From: Streptomyces odontomachi
Lineage (GTDB): Bacteria; Actinomycetota; Actinomycetes; Streptomycetales; Streptomycetaceae
Direction of reading: 5' to 3'
DNA: 64,000 nucleotides
NCBI RefSeq assembly: GCF_024435355.1
Contig: NZ_JAMJWG010000024.1
Span: forward strand, 1-64,000
The position numbers and the translations under genes were made by a program. Below are positions 1-8,079 of the stretch, in pieces (positions within the stretch are counted from its first letter, which is position 1; each line of letters opens with the position of its first letter). The notes beneath the pieces are model-generated. The model saw only the letters and a program-made list of their open reading frames with translations. It searched no databases and had not been told where the DNA came from.

Positions 1-118
1 CTAGTCGACGGCTGCTTGGCCGCCAGCGGACTGATCGCGGACGGCTTATCGGCAGGCTGATGGAAGTGGGCCCAGAAAACTGCGAGCGCGACAACACGCG
101 GTGCGCGAGACTTGCGTG

Positions 119-583
119 ATGATCACAGACGTCAACGTGCGCGAGGCTGACGCGGCTGATGCGCCAGTACTGGCCCGTCTGCGCTGGGCGTTCAAGCAAG
201 AGGACCATGACGGGGACCTCTCCGAGCCGGTCCGTCCCATGAAACACGCCGAGGACTGGATCCGGGACCGGCTCGCAAGCAAACGCTGGCTGGCCTGGGT
301 CGCAGAAAGCCACGGCGAGATCTGCGGGCATGTCTTCCTCCACCTGGTGGAGAGGATCCCGGAGCCCTACGAGGACAACACCCCGGTCGGCTACGTCACC
401 AACTTCTACGTGGTGCCTGAACACCGCAATCGCGGGTTCGGGGCAGCCCTTCTTCAAGCCCTGAGAAGGCATGCACAGGACAGCGGCATAGACGTCTTGA
501 TCGTCTGGCCGTCAGAAGGCAGTGTCCCGCTCTACCGCCGATCCGGGTTCCAGTCTCCGACCGAGTTGTTGGAGGCACGGTAA
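119..583 (+). CDS. GNAT family N-acetyltransferase
   Basis: Encodes about 154 residues of the GNAT fold. The visible signature is the central beta4-alpha3 acetyl-CoA site: NFYVVPEHRNRGFGAALLQA matches the V-x-P-x-x-R-x-x-G-x-G/A motif, and a late VLIVWPSEGSVPLYRRSGF segment matches the closing GNAT strand. It probably acetylates a small molecule or protein amine in the cytoplasm, but the substrate cannot be read. GTG codons at 101 and 116 are alternative starts; ATG 119 was chosen because conserved GNAT sequence begins soon after. It stands alone, left of the first tRNA-Gly att copy, so it may belong to a further, outermost element at this site. Confidence 0.8.
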   Translation: MITDVNVREADAADAPVLARLRWAFKQEDHDGDLSEPVRPMKHAEDWIRDRLASKRWLAWVAESHGEICGHVFLHLVERIPEPYEDNTPVGYVTNFYVVPEHRNRGFGAALLQALRRHAQDSGIDVLIVWPSEGSVPLYRRSGFQSPTELLEAR

Positions 584-765
584 ACCGACCACAGGTCAGC
601 GCGGACGGTGCCAGACGTCGAGCCGGAGGACCCTTCTTCGCTGGGTGCATCGCTCAGCCCATCGCCCTGCGCGTACCCCACGCCCCAGAGCTACCGGAGC
701 TGACCCGCCGCTGTCTGGCGAGCGGCCCAACATCACTCAACCAACTTCAGTAGCCAGTCGCCCAC

Positions 766-906
766 ATGCTCGTCGGTGACCTGCAACACGCCATCGAATA
801 TCCGAAGCGCGGCTTCGCCGTCGAGCAGGACGTACCCGGAGACGTATATGACACCTACGAGCGCCTCCTACACGCCGGCTTCGACAGCCGCCTCATCAAC
901 ACCTGA
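766..906 (+). pseudogene. 3' fragment of a ydcF-like gene
   Basis: The last 46 codons of this stretch are almost identical to the end of the intact YdcF-like gene at 7327-8025, including the terminal residues FDSRLINT. Only the tail is present; the DUF218 core is missing. Near-identity continues past the stop through the terminator and the tRNA-Gly fragment, so the whole end of an element was duplicated rather than just the gene. Upstream (585-755) I see no gene. Confidence 0.85.
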
Positions 907-960
907 ACGGTTGCGGTGTGCTTGCGGTGGGCGCCCCGCTGATCGGCTTTGACAACAAAC

Positions 961-987
961 AACCCCCGGGCCTCTGGCCTGGGGGTT
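961..987 (+). terminator. rho-independent terminator, copy 1
   Basis: AACCCCCGGGCC and GGCCTGGGGGTT form a 12-bp stem with one G-T pair around a TCT loop. The same hairpin recurs at 8080-8106 and 16319-16345, each time just before the tRNA-Gly 3' sequence. Confidence 0.8.
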
Positions 988-992
988 CGCGA

Positions 993-1040
993 TGGAGCGG
1001 GTGACGAGAATCGAACTCGCGCTCTCAGCTTGGGAAGCTG
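993..1040 (-). repeat. tRNA-Gly 3'-end att copy (outer)
   Basis: The first 47 of these 48 bases are shared by all three att copies, and all 48 equal the 3' part of the tRNA-Gly at 16351-16424, from the CCA end to the anticodon stem. The 5' half of the tRNA is absent, so this is an attachment-site copy and not a gene. It is the outermost of three in direct orientation (993, 8113, 16351). The sequence after it (1041-1180) resembles 10912-11040, which suggests a shared attP arm. Confidence 0.88.
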
Positions 1041-1211
1041 GGGGCATTTGAGGAGACTTCGCGCACTGACCTGGGCGAACGGCCCCGGCGCGCCCTCGTC
1101 GACCCCGGCTACTTTCACCGTGATTCCCCGCTGTTCCCCGCCCGTTCTGGTGCGCTTGTGGTGCAGACCTGTCGGCGTGGGTTTCTACTAACCTGCGCAT
1201 CTGCAAGTGCC

Positions 1212-1676
1212 TCAGAGGTGTTGTTTGGCTGCCTGGACCAGTCGGCTGATCTCGTCACGGGTCCGTACTCTGGCTTCGTCGAATTCGGCTCTGCGGCTTG
1301 TCTTGGGCAGTGCCATAACGCCTGCGAGCGCGTCCTCTGCGGCCCCGCTCAGCGTCTCGTCATCGGTGAGCATCTGCACCCGGAACAACGCTTCTTGGGC
1401 GTTGGAACGCAGATCGTAGGCGCGGACCCGCACCGTGTCGGGGTCCTCCGGTGGTGGCTGTTCGTGCTCACAGAACCAGAGGTGAACCAGGCAACGGCGG
1501 TAGTTGATCAACGCGCCGGCGTAGGCTGAGTAGGCATCGAGTCGCTCCTGCCGGAGCTTCTCCCGGCGGGTGAACTGGTGGCTCCTGTCGGCGGTGCACT
1601 GCTGGAACGCAAGGGTGATCCCCGAACCAAGTAACGTCCCCAGGACGGCTATGCCGCTGGCGATGATGGTCTCCAC
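1212..1676 (-). CDS. Small membrane-anchored protein, unknown function
   Basis: 154 residues. The N-terminus (about residues 3-25, IIASGIAVLGTLLGSGITLA) is one hydrophobic helix with almost nothing before it, followed by a charged, helical cytoplasmic domain beginning with RREKLRQERLDAYSAY. The layout (short anchor, basic helix, then DAYSAYAGAL) is shared with the protein at 42033-42590, which has DEKKLDAYATYIDEV at the same place. I infer one family, present in both mobile regions of the window. No catalytic motif is visible. It is transcribed towards the outer att copy and starts with ATG at 1676. Confidence 0.7.
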   Translation of the reverse strand: METIIASGIAVLGTLLGSGITLAFQQCTADRSHQFTRREKLRQERLDAYSAYAGALINYRRCLVHLWFCEHEQPPPEDPDTVRVRAYDLRSNAQEALFRVQMLTDDETLSGAAEDALAGVMALPKTSRRAEFDEARVRTRDEISRLVQAAKQHL

Positions 1677-2454
1677 GTTCCAAGCTGATCACGCATCGCC
1701 CTCCTCGGCAGGTGTTAACCCGACTCCGATGCCCAACACGCTTTCCAAGTCTGTTGGTCGTCTCCGGGACCATGCACAGGGCCGTTCACCTGCGTTCGTG
1801 GACGGCTCGCCACCAGTTCGGGATCGGCTCCCGGTCTCGGCTGACCGGCCGTGAACCACGCTGAATGAGACGGAAACTGAGACGGTCGGTGCAGCGGTAC
1901 GGCATCCTCCCAGCCCGCCTTACGGAAAGCCACGTCAGGTGGCACCAACTGCAGCAGTCCCGTCACACATAGTTCCCACGGCTGCGACCCATCACCGCCA
2001 GCCCTAGGGTTGATAACCAGCCAAGCTGGGCCATTTCGCCACTCTTGACTCCAATCGCCAACCGGATCTAATATGGAGTCAGCTCGGTGCCCGTCGCACA
2101 CAGTGGCATGCATTGCACTACGTGATCTTCGGGTATGGACTTGGCTTCTTCGCTCTCGGGAGCGATCTTTTATTTCGCGTCGAGGTCTGCAAACCTCGAC
2201 GCGAAATAAAAGATCGCTAAGGGCTTCCGGCGCAACGATCCCTTGTCTTGAGGGTGAGCCTGCGCTATCTCCAGTAGTGCATCCGCTCGCAACGGAGATG
2301 GTGGTAGCTAAATTCGAGTCTCCATCTCCACATAACTGCATATGTTTCAATTTTGCGGTCTGATTTCTATTGCGATGCATTTAATCGCAAAAGAGAAAGC
2401 GGGCCTTTTTGCTGTCTAGGTGACTGCAATATGTGAAGGAGAACGTTAGCCATA
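1677..2454. other. Non-coding stretch with hairpins
   Basis: I see no convincing gene: open frames here are short, cross the palindrome at 2161-2218 and lack family-like sequence. From about 2290 the DNA is distinctly A/T rich. A further 7-bp inverted repeat (TTGCGAT/ATCGCAA, 2370-2390) lies before the small broken gene at 2455. The region probably holds promoters for that gene and decayed element DNA. Confidence 0.5.
2161..2218. repeat. Perfect 26-bp inverted repeat
   Basis: Arms 2161-2186 and 2193-2218 are exact reverse complements, with a 6-nt loop (CTGCAA). The stem mixes A/T-rich and G/C-rich blocks and has no U-tract on either side, so it is not a standard terminator. It may be a structured RNA, a cruciform, a recombination target or a protein site. 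Confidence 0.85.
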
Positions 2455-2622
2455 ATGAATTTGGAGAAACAAATGTTTAAGATGATTGACGGATTTTAGA
2501 GAACGGTCCGCTACGCCATCGATGACGAGGGGCGGACCGCCCGCCTCAAGTCCCTGCTGGTAACGACTGCCATCGTTGCAGCTGGGTGCTACGCCCTGTT
2601 TACCGGTCGCGGGGCTGCCTAG
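2455..2622 (+). pseudogene. Small membrane peptide gene with an in-frame amber codon
   Basis: From ATG 2455, with a GAAGGAG ribosome site at 2435-2441, the frame runs 14 codons to TAG 2497-2499 and then continues in the same frame for 40 codons to TAG 2620. The second half has a charged start (YAIDDEGRTARLKS) and then one hydrophobic segment (LLVTTAIVAAGCYALF), which looks like real coding sequence for a single-pass peptide. The stop splits it, so it is either inactivated or started internally from a codon I cannot identify. A strong hairpin follows at 2647-2700. Confidence 0.45.
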
Positions 2623-2646
2623 CAAGGCAACGGAGTCCCGGGACAT

Positions 2647-2700
2647 GACTAGGGTACGGCGGGCTGCGGTCTCCTGGCCAGGGCCCGCCGTACCCTAGTC
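2647..2700 (+). terminator. Strong hairpin after the small membrane gene
   Basis: GACTAGGGTACGGCGGG (2647-2663) and its exact complement (2684-2700) form a 17-bp stem around a 20-nt loop. It probably ends transcription from both sides, since the CD-NTase gene runs towards it. From here to 2935 I see no gene. Confidence 0.6.
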
Positions 2701-2935
2701 GACACATGACAGGTAAGGCCCCTCTCCCGAGTGGCGGCGTATTAGCGATTAGGCGAGGGCCATGTTCAGCTCGGGACCTCGATCTATGGATCGCTGCCTG
2801 GGAGACGGGCCGGTCGGCAAGAAGTGCTTCACCTTGTCCCGCCCGCTCTTGCACGGAGTCACGTCAAGTGCGGCAGAGGCGCATTATCGATCAAGCGAAT
2901 GAGCCTCTAGCTTACGTTTCGACGTCCGGGGAGTC

Positions 2936-3805
2936 TTAACGGGCTGGAAATTTTCCTCCAAACAGAAGATTGAGATAGGAGAAAGCTGTTTGAGCGTCAT
3001 TCCCGCTGTGGGCTTCCAATGCTTTACGTGCCCGTGTAGCACCCGTTGATAGCTTAGATAGCGCATCCGACTTCTTGACCTCTGAAGAGCATGCGCTGAA
3101 CCTGCCTGATGCACCCAAAGGGTCGTTCATCGAGGCTAGCTGCATTCTATCGAGATCTTCAAGGAAATAGCATATATCGAAAACCGGGATGAAAGATTTC
3201 TGTGTAGACATGTAGTTGGCCGCACGCATCTCAAGATAGAATGACGAGATGGGAACGTTGTTGTAGTATTTCCAGGCCTTGGCGAGGCGGGCAAGCTGTT
3301 TGGCGGCTCCTTTAATTTCGTTCTGGGTGTTAACAGTGGTCACGTACTTTAAATGTGCGGTCGGTGCCGAATCGATCCAGCCGGAAGATGGGCCGGGAAT
3401 GTTGTATACCGAGATGCTGTCTGACCCTCGGTCAGTGATGAATCCCGGCAGAATTTCCCAAGTTTCGGTTCCACTAGCGAATTCCACCACGACTGTCGGT
3501 CTACTGATTCTCACCGTTGTGTTAGGAAAACTCATCGACAGAGCAGTTTTCACCCACGACAGGGCGGTGTCAGGGCTTGCTGGTTGAACGCGTCCAATGC
3601 TAGCCAGAAGGTCTACATCCGTATGATTCCGCACTCCCGTTCCATGCGTGAACGACCCAGTCTCACAAAACAGCCGAATGGGCATCGCGTTACTCAATGA
3701 GCTTTCGACACTAGCCCTATGACTAGCGGCCGCGTCGCGTTGAGACCGGAGCGGTACCAGGCAGTCCAAGAATAGGCTGAAACCTTCTGATATCGTGCGG
3801 GCCAT
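2936..3805 (-). CDS. CD-NTase (SMODS-type nucleotidyltransferase) of a CBASS-like pair
   Basis: 289 residues. The Pol-beta-like catalytic core is visible: GS at residues 50-51 in CETGSFTHGTGV, then H-T-D-V-D with metal-binding Asp63 and Asp65. A third acidic position follows in TWEILPGF, where this protein has Glu117 in the place of the usual Asp. Enzymes of this class make cyclic or linear oligonucleotide second messengers on phage infection and switch on a partner effector. ATG 3805 was chosen over an upstream ATG at 3862 because GGGGGGA precedes it at good spacing. It lies 25 nt behind the SLATT gene in the same operon. Codon use is A/T richer than the chromosomal genes, consistent with transfer. 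Confidence 0.85.
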   Translation of the reverse strand: MARTISEGFSLFLDCLVPLRSQRDAAASHRASVESSLSNAMPIRLFCETGSFTHGTGVRNHTDVDLLASIGRVQPASPDTALSWVKTALSMSFPNTTVRISRPTVVVEFASGTETWEILPGFITDRGSDSISVYNIPGPSSGWIDSAPTAHLKYVTTVNTQNEIKGAAKQLARLAKAWKYYNNVPISSFYLEMRAANYMSTQKSFIPVFDICYFLEDLDRMQLASMNDPLGASGRFSACSSEVKKSDALSKLSTGATRARKALEAHSGNDAQTAFSYLNLLFGGKFPAR

Positions 3806-3830
3806 ATAAATCCCCCCGTTTCTTACGGCT

Positions 3831-4367
3831 CTACGACTCGTCAACGGCGTACGTTTGTCCACCGCTATTGATGTTCTTCTGGGCTTTCTTGTAAGCCCTT
3901 TTATTGGGCACTTCCGCCGTCTTGTTCTGCTCGTCTCTGCGCGCAGTTAGCTCTGCGAGTGTATTCCTTACGTCTTCGATCGCTTCGTAAGGCAGATCAA
4001 TTTCGCGGACCTGGCGTGCGGCCGTTTGTATCTCCAGGTATGCATTAGCCGCTGACGCCGCCTGGTTCATTCTATGTGAGGCATTTACCGTAGTCAGAAT
4101 TGCCCCAAACGCTGCCGAAGTCAGAGCACAGATCCCCGCAGCGATGCGACCACTTGTGTTGACAAGGGCAGCAGTCCCGGATATGGCGGCGAGTAGTGTA
4201 GCCGGAATTCCGAGAGTGAGATTTATTCCTCGCCATTGTTTCGTTTGTTCAAACTGGATCTGCGCACTGTACATTGCGCTTTCTTCCAGGCGTTTAAGCT
4301 CGTTCTCTATTGCCTTGCGTCGCTCGCTGCTTTGCCCTACGTTCACGGCGGTCACGGGGTCATGCAC
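3831..4367 (-). CDS. SLATT-type two-TM effector of a CBASS-like pair
   Basis: 178 residues from GTG 4367; the frame is open to 4472, so the start is uncertain. Two adjacent hydrophobic helices (about residues 49-68, NLTLGIPATLLAAISGTAAL, and 72-93) follow an amphipathic helix containing QFEQTKQWRGIN. A basic, helical C-terminus completes the SLATT layout (SMODS- and SLOG-associating two-TM effectors). In this family the protein is thought to form a membrane pore or disrupt the membrane when the partner nucleotide is made. It is the first gene of a two-gene unit with the CD-NTase. No Cap2/Cap3-like or HORMA/TRIP13 gene is present, so this would be a minimal, type I-like CBASS. Confidence 0.8.
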   Translation of the reverse strand: MHDPVTAVNVGQSSERRKAIENELKRLEESAMYSAQIQFEQTKQWRGINLTLGIPATLLAAISGTAALVNTSGRIAAGICALTSAAFGAILTTVNASHRMNQAASAANAYLEIQTAARQVREIDLPYEAIEDVRNTLAELTARRDEQNKTAEVPNKRAYKKAQKNINSGGQTYAVDES

Positions 4368-4506
4368 CTCGGTCGATAGTGGGTGGTGAACCGGCCTTCG
4401 CCGCCTGCCCCAACGCTGGGGATGGCAACAATAGCGGTGTCTTTCCCTTGATGTCACTAGTTCACCGGACATAAGACGTGCACGGGTGTTGAGGCTCGGG
4501 AGACAT

Positions 4507-5535
4507 CAAGGTCGGTGGAGCGGCTTTGGGGTGGCGCTGCTTTGGTGCGAGTGATCATGGCCCCGTAAGCTTGCGGCGCGTCGGGCAGTCTGTGGACCTG
4601 CCCGGTAAAACACGACGTTGGGGCCATGATCTTCGAGGCTCGCGCCAAAGTGGCTCCGTAAAGCTGCGGAGCCGACCGCCCCAGCCACGACGTACCCCTG
4701 GCATCAGTTGGCTGATCGCTGTGTGCGCGGCACGGGTGCCGGCCGGGCTGGAGCGGGGCGGAGACTGGAGCGCAGGCCCGGCCGGGGGCCGGGCCGCGCG
4801 CGGTGAGCGGAGCGAGCCGCCTTGAAGTCGTAGAGAAAGTTGTAACTCAGTGGTCTTGGGTGCGGTGTCTTTCCTGAGTGCGGTGCTGGTGGCCGCAGTT
4901 GACGGGATGCCTGAGTGTGGGGCGAGTGGTGAGTATGTAGCGGGTGCCGTCCTCGAAGGCCATGGAGGTGTAGGGGCGGCCAGCCGTCAGTAGACGTAGT
5001 GCCTTTTCGTGCTCTTGGCGGTCCTGGAGCCAGTGGCGGACGGGTGCAGCTGCCGGGGTCGAGTTGGCCAGCGATGTCCTGTGCGCGGCTGCGGAGCCAT
5101 CAGCGGGGCGAGGCGTGGTGTGGTGGCTGAGCGGGAGCCGAGCCAGTACGTGTTGACCACGGGGGCCGCCGGCTACGGCCTCGGACCAGTGAACCGTGCC
5201 GTGCTGCCGTAACGGCGCTGTGCGGTGCCGTTGAAGGAGTCTCAGCACGGCTGGCGTTCCCTGGCGGTGGCGGTGGACGCGTCCCAGGCGTTGTTGCGCG
5301 GCTTGGGGTTGTGCAGGGTGGCGATGACCGCATGGCCGTGTACCCCTTTGCGGATTTCCATACGGTCGGCCAGGGCTTCGACCAGAGCCAGGCCGCGGCC
5401 TTGGAGAGCCATGCGGCGCGGGTGCTGGATGTGGGGTCTGGTGGGTGCACCGCCCGAGTCGGTCACCGTGATGGTGATGGCCTGCGGGGTGCACGTGACA
5501 GTGACGCTGAACGAGTTCCGGCTGAGGCCGCTGTC
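4507..5535. repeat. 1-kb duplicated module, copy 1
   Basis: This stretch is homologous to 13425-14456 in the same orientation. It comprises a non-coding part (to 4846), the coupled 133-codon gene and the C-terminal half of the RsbW-like ATPase. The non-coding part is highly structured: CTTTGGTGCGAG (4540-4551) and ATCATGGCCCC (4554-4564) pair with GGGGCCATGAT (4620-4630) and CTCGCGCCAAAG (4639-4650), around an inner CGGGCA/TGCCCG hairpin (4582-4604), followed by a GCTCCG/CGGAGC hairpin (4652-4672). No gene is credible in 4368-4846. Such conserved dyads in Streptomyces elements can be replication or transfer origins; that is inference here. Confidence 0.8.
4847..5248 (-). CDS. ATPase-coupled protein of unknown function (diverged/frameshifted copy)
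   Basis: 133 codons. GTG 5248 overlaps the ATPase stop in GTGCTGA, so translation is coupled. It aligns with the 133-residue protein at 13768-14169: both contain HWLQD-x-QEHE-x-ALRLL and AGRPYT-x-AFED-x-TRY. Between about 5060 and 5175 this copy carries two compensating length changes relative to the other (2 bases net each way). The middle 30-40 residues are therefore read in a different frame and share no similarity. Either this copy is damaged or the other is. I recognise no function. Pairing with a histidine-kinase-like ATPase suggests a signalling partner. Confidence 0.6.
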   Translation of the reverse strand: MLRLLQRHRTAPLRQHGTVHWSEAVAGGPRGQHVLARLPLSHHTTPRPADGSAAAHRTSLANSTPAAAPVRHWLQDRQEHEKALRLLTAGRPYTSMAFEDGTRYILTTRPTLRHPVNCGHQHRTQERHRTQDH

Positions 5536-5745
5536 GCTGTGCAGCAGGGCGTTGGCGCTCAGCTCCGTGACGATCAGGGCCGCATCGTCGGCGTGTGGAC
5601 TGTCGCTGAGGACGTCACGGGTCCATCGGCGAACGCGGCCTACCTCTTCCAGGCGCCCGGGGCAGGTGACCTCCCAGATGCCGGTCTCCTCAGGTCGTGC
5701 CGGTTCCCGGAGGGTGGAGAGATACGTGGTCTTGATCGCTTCCAT
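5242..5745 (-). CDS. RsbW/SpoIIAB-like ATP-binding regulator
   Basis: 167 residues of the HATPase_c (GHKL) fold. The N-box is seen in VTELSANALLHS, the G1 box in VTDSGG, and the G2-like region in GRGLALVEALADRMEIRKG. This matches stand-alone anti-sigma or anti-anti-sigma switch kinases that are abundant in Streptomyces; its partner protein is unknown. The last gene of the unit (4847-5248) overlaps its stop codon, and its own start lies 56 nt inside the end of the upstream frame (5690-6166). A second copy at 14163-14456 lacks the N-terminal half. Confidence 0.85.
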   Translation of the reverse strand: MEAIKTTYLSTLREPARPEETGIWEVTCPGRLEEVGRVRRWTRDVLSDSPHADDAALIVTELSANALLHSDSGLSRNSFSVTVTCTPQAITITVTDSGGAPTRPHIQHPRRMALQGRGLALVEALADRMEIRKGVHGHAVIATLHNPKPRNNAWDASTATARERQPC

Positions 5746-6166
5746 GGCGGTGGCCTGCGTCTTTCCTTGGTGAGCGGGTCGGGTTCGTACGTGCGGGCCG
5801 CGCGCCCGCCTGCGGTGCCGTGGGACGAATAACGATCAGCCGAGTGTCCGTCGCCGCTATCTGCGCTTCGCGTTCCGCGGCGATCTGCCGGGAGCCCAGG
5901 TGATTGCGAGCGGGGACGACGGCACCGTAGGTGTCCGGCAGTCCGAGGGTGTCGAGGAGGCCGACGAAGGCGGCGGAGCGGACGGTGGCGTGCGTCTCGC
6001 GTTCGGTGAAGACGCCGCCAAACGTCAGCTCATGCTGGCCGCAGTACTCGACGAGGCAGTCGGTGAGGGCCGTGTGGCGGGCCGGGCTTCCGGTGACGTG
6101 GCGTAGGTAGCCGTAGACCTGCGGGCCGGGGATCGGGCGGCGTTCAGTGATGAGTGCGTCTTCCAT
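5690..6166 (-). CDS. Hypothetical protein upstream of the RsbW-like ATPase
   Basis: 158 residues from ATG 6166; the frame opens at 6229 but the conserved-looking part begins at MEDALITERRPIPGPQVYGY. It resembles small Streptomyces proteins distantly related to the resolvase N-terminal fold (VYGYLRH..., a central ...VPARNHLG..., late LIVIRPTAP), without the catalytic serine context, so no recombinase activity is claimed. The C-terminal 30 residues are basic and low complexity and overlap the ATPase start. It is first in a minus-strand unit and diverges from the XRE/TPR gene at 6287; the 120-bp gap has half-sites GCACTTAC and GTGCTTAC that could be operators. Confidence 0.6.
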   Translation of the reverse strand: MEDALITERRPIPGPQVYGYLRHVTGSPARHTALTDCLVEYCGQHELTFGGVFTERETHATVRSAAFVGLLDTLGLPDTYGAVVPARNHLGSRQIAAEREAQIAATDTRLIVIRPTAPQAGARPARTNPTRSPRKDAGHRHGSDQDHVSLHPPGTGTT

Positions 6167-6286
6167 GCCGCATAGCGTCGGCCTGCCGGCGCGGCCGCGA
6201 AATGACCCGCTGTTGTACTTCCGTTGCACTTACCGCTCCGGACCGTCACGGACAGTGCTTACATACATGGCGGAGGGAGGTCAGCC

Positions 6287-7330
6287 GTGATCGCTGTGCA
6301 GCAGTGGACCGGCCGTGAGGCGAAGGCCCTGCGGGCGGCGCTGCGCATGAGCACCCGCGCTTTCGCAGAGCACCTGGGCGTGGCGCTGCGCACGGTTGCC
6401 AAGTGGGAGGGCCTGGGCGCCGAGACCCGTCCACGGCCGGACTCGCAGGCCATCCTGGACACCGCCCTGGCTCGCGCTGGGGCCGAGGCACAGCACCGGT
6501 TCGAACGGTTCCTCCGCCCGGACGAGACGACCGGGCGACCCGCTGACTACGAGACCTGGACCGACGACATCGAACGCGCCGTCGTCTCCATCAGCCGCCA
6601 GGACTTCCCTTTCGCCACCGCGCTCCTCAACCGCTGGCTGAGCCGCCACGACCCGCACGCCCTGGACGACAAGGGCCGCTACCTGCACGGACGCTCGCTC
6701 GTCCTACTCGGCGACCTGCAACGCGACCAAGGCGCGATCCTTGGCCCGCTCTCCGCACGCCACTCCTACCTCAAGGCGCGCAGCCTGTTCGGTGAGCTCG
6801 ACATCCCCCGACGGGTGGCGCAGATCGACCTCTCACTCGCCGTCGTCCAGGAGATGTCCGGCCACCTCGAAGCCTCCGCGCACGCCTACGAACAGCTCGC
6901 CGCCGACGAACGCCTCAGCCCCCGTGACCGGGCCAGGGCCCGGCTCTGGGTGGGAACCGCGTTGAGCAAGAAGGGCAACCATGAGTACGCAACCGGCGTC
7001 ATGACCGGGGCCAGCCGCCAGTTCGAAGACTTGGGCGAACCGGAGGACTGGTCCGTCGCCCACCAGAAGCTGGCTCTCGCCCACCGCGGTGCCGGAGACC
7101 TTCCCCAGGCCCTGCACTGCATCGAGATCGCCCGCAACACCGGCACCGTCGACTCTCCGATGCAGCGAGTCCGGCAGGACACCGCCTACGGGCACATCCT
7201 TCTGTCGGATGCGGCAACCCGGAATCATGGGCTGTCCGTCCTCGACCAAGCCGCACAGCTGGCCCGGCAACACGGGCTGAGCCACCAGCTGCGCAGCATC
7301 GAGGGCATCCGAGGGGGCCAGCGAGAATGA
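6287..7330 (+). CDS. XRE-type transcriptional regulator with TPR-like C-terminus
   Basis: 347 residues from GTG 6287, preceded by GGAGGGAGG. The helix-turn-helix is at about residues 10-45 (MSTRAFAEHLGVALRTVAKW). The rest is helical, TPR-like: RYLHGRSLVLLGDLQRD, a SYLKARSLFGEL repeat, HYR-type helices to the end. Such regulators sense a partner peptide or protein through the TPR part. Its stop overlaps the start of the YdcF-like gene (ATGA), so the two are coupled. It diverges from the gene at 6166. Confidence 0.85.
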   Translation: MIAVQQWTGREAKALRAALRMSTRAFAEHLGVALRTVAKWEGLGAETRPRPDSQAILDTALARAGAEAQHRFERFLRPDETTGRPADYETWTDDIERAVVSISRQDFPFATALLNRWLSRHDPHALDDKGRYLHGRSLVLLGDLQRDQGAILGPLSARHSYLKARSLFGELDIPRRVAQIDLSLAVVQEMSGHLEASAHAYEQLAADERLSPRDRARARLWVGTALSKKGNHEYATGVMTGASRQFEDLGEPEDWSVAHQKLALAHRGAGDLPQALHCIEIARNTGTVDSPMQRVRQDTAYGHILLSDAATRNHGLSVLDQAAQLARQHGLSHQLRSIEGIRGGQRE

Positions 7331-8025
7331 GCCTGACCAGCCAGGGAGCGGACGTGCCGGAGCACCAGCAGCGCCAGATCACCGACGAGCAGTTCCACGA
7401 CGCGACGCTGATCTGGAACTACCACCAGATGGGCCACCGGCTGCGTCCCTGCTCGGCGGCGGTCGGCCTGGGCAGCCACGACCTGGGTGTCGCAACCACG
7501 GCCGCGCACCTGTACCGCGCCGGCGTCTTCCCCGTTCTGGTCTTCAGCGGCGGCAACAGCCCCACCACCCACGCCCGTTTCCCTCGCGGCGAGGCAGTCC
7601 ACTACCGCGAACACGCCCTGGCTCTGGGTGTTCCCGACGAGGCGATCCTGGTCGAGCCGAAGGCCGCGAACACCGGTCAGAACATCACCCTCTCCCGGGC
7701 ACTGCTGGCGAGAGCGGGAGTCGAGGTGGATTCCCTGTTGCTGATCTCCAAGCCGTATATGGAACGCCGCTCGTATGCGACATGCCGCAAGCTGTGGCCC
7801 GAGGCCGACGTCGTCTGCACCTCCGAGCCGCTGGAGCTCGACGACTACATCAAGTCCATCGGCGACGAAAAGCTCGTCGCCGACATGCTCGTCGGCGATC
7901 TGCAACGCGTCATCGAGTACCCGAAGCGCGGCTTCGCCGTCGAGCAGGACGTACCCGGAGACGTATATGACGCCTACGAGCGCCTCCTACACGCCGGCTT
8001 CGACAGCCGCCTCATCAACACCTGA
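7327..8025 (+). CDS. YdcF family (DUF218) protein
   Basis: 232 residues. Signature segments of the DUF218 fold are present: VGLGSHDLGVA near residue 50, FSGGNSP, the E-A-x-x-Y-R-E-x-A motif (GEAVHYREHALALGVP), LVEPKAANTGQN and ISKPYMERRSYATCRKLWP. The family binds or acts on nucleotide-derived or envelope-linked substrates; the E. coli protein binds S-adenosylmethionine. It follows the XRE/TPR gene with an ATGA overlap. A nearly identical 3' end is duplicated at 766-906, before the outer att copy. Confidence 0.88.
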   Translation: MSLTSQGADVPEHQQRQITDEQFHDATLIWNYHQMGHRLRPCSAAVGLGSHDLGVATTAAHLYRAGVFPVLVFSGGNSPTTHARFPRGEAVHYREHALALGVPDEAILVEPKAANTGQNITLSRALLARAGVEVDSLLLISKPYMERRSYATCRKLWPEADVVCTSEPLELDDYIKSIGDEKLVADMLVGDLQRVIEYPKRGFAVEQDVPGDVYDAYERLLHAGFDSRLINT

Positions 8026-8079
8026 ACGGTTGCGGAGTGCTCGTGGTGGGCGCCCCGCTGATCGGCTTTGACAACAAAC

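Noticed and set aside
993..1040. A second tRNA-Gly gene
   Set aside because: Only the 3' part is present; acceptor 5' strand and D-arm are missing, so it is an att copy.
4526..4825. Short frames in the duplicated non-coding dyad
   Set aside because: Sequence is explained by nested inverted repeats and frames differ between the two copies.
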